This document shows positions 34,256 through 35,129 of a DNA stretch of 35,129 nt, piece by piece. Each line of letters opens with the position of its first letter. The stretch's first letter is position 1. The notes beneath the pieces were generated by a model that had not been told where the DNA came from, made no database searches, and worked only from the letters and a program-made list of their open reading frames with translations. The stretch spans positions 1 through 35,129 of the forward strand of contig QFNC01000029.1 in assembly GCA_003240695.1 (NCBI GenBank), written 5' to 3'. Made by a program: the position numbers and the translations under genes. Origin of the DNA: Pseudoxanthomonas suwonensis. GTDB lineage: Bacteria > Pseudomonadota > Gammaproteobacteria > Xanthomonadales > Xanthomonadaceae.

Positions 34256-34699
34256 TCAAATATTAAAATCGCAAGGCTTTTCTTTAGCGGTTACCGACTT
34301 CATTTCGAAAGGGTTAGGTGTCTTATCTCTGCCAATATAATCATAATACTGAATGGTGCATCGTTGCGTTTCCGAAAACACTGCCAGTCTTATGATGGCA
34401 TATGTCACCAGATAGGAAGGCTCGCGCCCCGGAGTTTCGTCAGATTTCCTGCTCCCAGATATCCAATAATAGTTTCTGACATTTCCTTCGATATTCTTAT
34501 GATCTGGCTGGCCTAATATGCCCATAAAATCTGTAAGTGAGCTGCGCGACGAAAGATGTCGCAACTTATCTATCGGATGATTGATTTCGAGGTCTTCCCA
34601 TACGTCCGCATACGCTATTTCTGAATGGTTTTTGTGATTCACACATGCTGACGCGAGTAACCACATCGCTGCAAAACCGATCGTTTGTTTGGTTATCAT
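34256..34699 (-). CDS. Small lipoprotein, possible immunity protein
   Basis: This 147-residue protein has a lipoprotein signal with lipobox LASAC (Cys19). The mature part contains WEDLEINHPIDKLRHLSSRS and FMGILGQPDHKN, then NYYWISG and RCTIQYYDYIGRD, a pattern resembling small beta-rich outer-membrane-associated lipoproteins; I do not recognise the family. The ATG at 34699 has AAGGTGG just upstream. It overlaps the stop of the HExxH protein (ATGA), so the two are translationally coupled. The local GC is about 40-45%, far below the rest of the window, which indicates acquired DNA. A lipoprotein coupled behind a secreted enzyme is the usual layout for a toxin and its immunity protein; that role is inference. 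Confidence 0.62.
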   Translation of the reverse strand: MITKQTIGFAAMWLLASACVNHKNHSEIAYADVWEDLEINHPIDKLRHLSSRSSLTDFMGILGQPDHKNIEGNVRNYYWISGSRKSDETPGREPSYLVTYAIIRLAVFSETQRCTIQYYDYIGRDKTPNPFEMKSVTAKEKPCDFNI

Positions 34700-35022
34700 G
34701 GCCACCTTCTGCAACCGAAACATGTTTGTTCCATGTGCCACTGTCTGTAGTGATAGTTTTCATAACCAGGAACTGCATAATGCATCACCTCGTGCACCAG
34801 GAGTGCAGGCAAAGAACAGCATTTCCCTTTGAATGCTGATACACCAATAATATGCCCATTGTTTCCGATATGTTCGGCGCAGTAATCCGCTTGGCCTCCA
34901 GCAGGAATTCCTTCTATAAACGTTGCGTCTTCTAGGGCAGCGATATATCTATATCGGTCGCTTTCTGTACTGCAATACTGATTGTTGCTACCGTAAGCTT
35001 CCCCGATCCGCAGACACCCCAT
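34696..35022 (-). CDS. HExxH metallopeptidase-like protein, probably 5'-truncated by the IS element
   Basis: This 108-residue frame carries a zinc-peptidase motif HEVMH (77-81) in LPALLVHEVMHYAVPG, with downstream His/Glu residues (YHYRQWHMEQ) that could supply the third metal ligand. It has seven Cys. It resembles the C-terminal metallopeptidase tips of polymorphic (Rhs-type) toxins, but no family is firmly assigned. There is no signal peptide. The frame stays open upstream of the ATG at 35022, across the boundary with the IS3-family element, and no ribosome binding site is evident, so the original gene probably extended further. It overlaps the downstream lipoprotein by 4 nt and is strongly AT-rich. 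Confidence 0.55.
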   Translation of the reverse strand: MGCLRIGEAYGSNNQYCSTESDRYRYIAALEDATFIEGIPAGGQADYCAEHIGNNGHIIGVSAFKGKCCSLPALLVHEVMHYAVPGYENYHYRQWHMEQTCFGCRRWP

Positions 35023-35129
35023 AAGTAGAACTTTCTGGCATGTTTCCCCAGCCAGGAGGTTCCATGAAGAAGTCCCGTTTCACCGAGACCCAGATCGTCT
35101 CGATCCTCAAGCAGGCCGACGCCGGCGTG
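35023..35129 (+). mobile_element. IS3-family insertion sequence, left end (runs off the window)
   Basis: Base composition changes sharply from AT-rich to GC-rich near 35020-35045, and an IS3-type transposase gene begins at 35064. The exact left end and its inverted repeat cannot be fixed because the other end is outside the window; it lies somewhere between about 35015 and 35045. Confidence 0.65.
35064..35129 (+). CDS. IS3-family transposase OrfA, N-terminal fragment
   Basis: The 22 visible residues start MKKSRFTETQIVSILKQADA, the standard N-terminus of the helix-turn-helix OrfA of IS3-family (IS407/IS51-like) elements common in Xanthomonadaceae. GGAGG lies 4 nt before the ATG. The window ends inside the gene, so whether OrfB and the programmed frameshift are intact cannot be judged. 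Confidence 0.88.
   Translation, partial: MKKSRFTETQIVSILKQADAGV

Overview
The window is GC-rich (mid to upper 60s % by eye) and coding-dense. It reads as a chromosomal segment of a gammaproteobacterium of the Xanthomonadaceae/Lysobacteraceae. Support comes from the RpoD sequence with its long acidic insert, from the order def-fmt-rsmB divergent from lysM-dprA-smg-topA-tsaC, from a TopA without zinc ribbons, and from lineage-typical small families (GYF_2/pilin, DUF4124, DUF3106, DUF4286, DUF3667). I cannot fix the genus. No rRNA, tRNA or CRISPR array was seen.

Layout. 1-1263: 5' two thirds of rpoD (minus) with its promoter. 1352-4821: dtd, divergent from a coupled trio of an LpxL/HtrB-like acyltransferase and two bPH2 membrane proteins (YdbS/YdbT-like). 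4838-7776: a surface-glycan group with a polysialyltransferase-like enzyme and a GT2 enzyme, divergent from a GT8-like enzyme. 7792-10459: an accessory-looking group with a coiled-coil membrane protein, a class 3 lipase gene split by one in-frame TGA, and a lipoprotein. 10520-15048: def, fmt, rsmB and a GT39/ArnT-like enzyme, the last three joined by 4-nt overlaps. 15186-22650: LysM protein, terminator, dprA, smg, two GYF_2-domain membrane proteins and topA. 22943-24890: tsaC and two tandem DUF4124 proteins. 24903-29086 (minus): MATE transporter, SppA and a short-chain dehydrogenase. 29128-29861: a short DUF3667 protein and a DUF4286 protein. 29881-31483 (minus): a sigma-like membrane protein and a DUF3106 protein. 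31927-34128: priA, preceded by two perfect inverted DnaA boxes. 34209-35129: an AT-rich island (about 40-45% GC) with an HExxH protein coupled to a lipoprotein, cut off by an IS3-family element that runs off the window.

How the parts fit. Much of the window is core information processing: transcription (rpoD), translation quality control and maturation (dtd, def, fmt, tsaC, rsmB), DNA topology, uptake and restart (topA, dprA, priA), plus envelope functions. The most notable accessory loci are two lipoprotein-coupled pairs that look like toxin-immunity modules, and both look damaged. In the first, a lipase loses its probable catalytic histidine to a premature stop while the lipoprotein stays intact. 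In the second, a metallopeptidase-like fragment sits against an IS end with an intact lipoprotein downstream.
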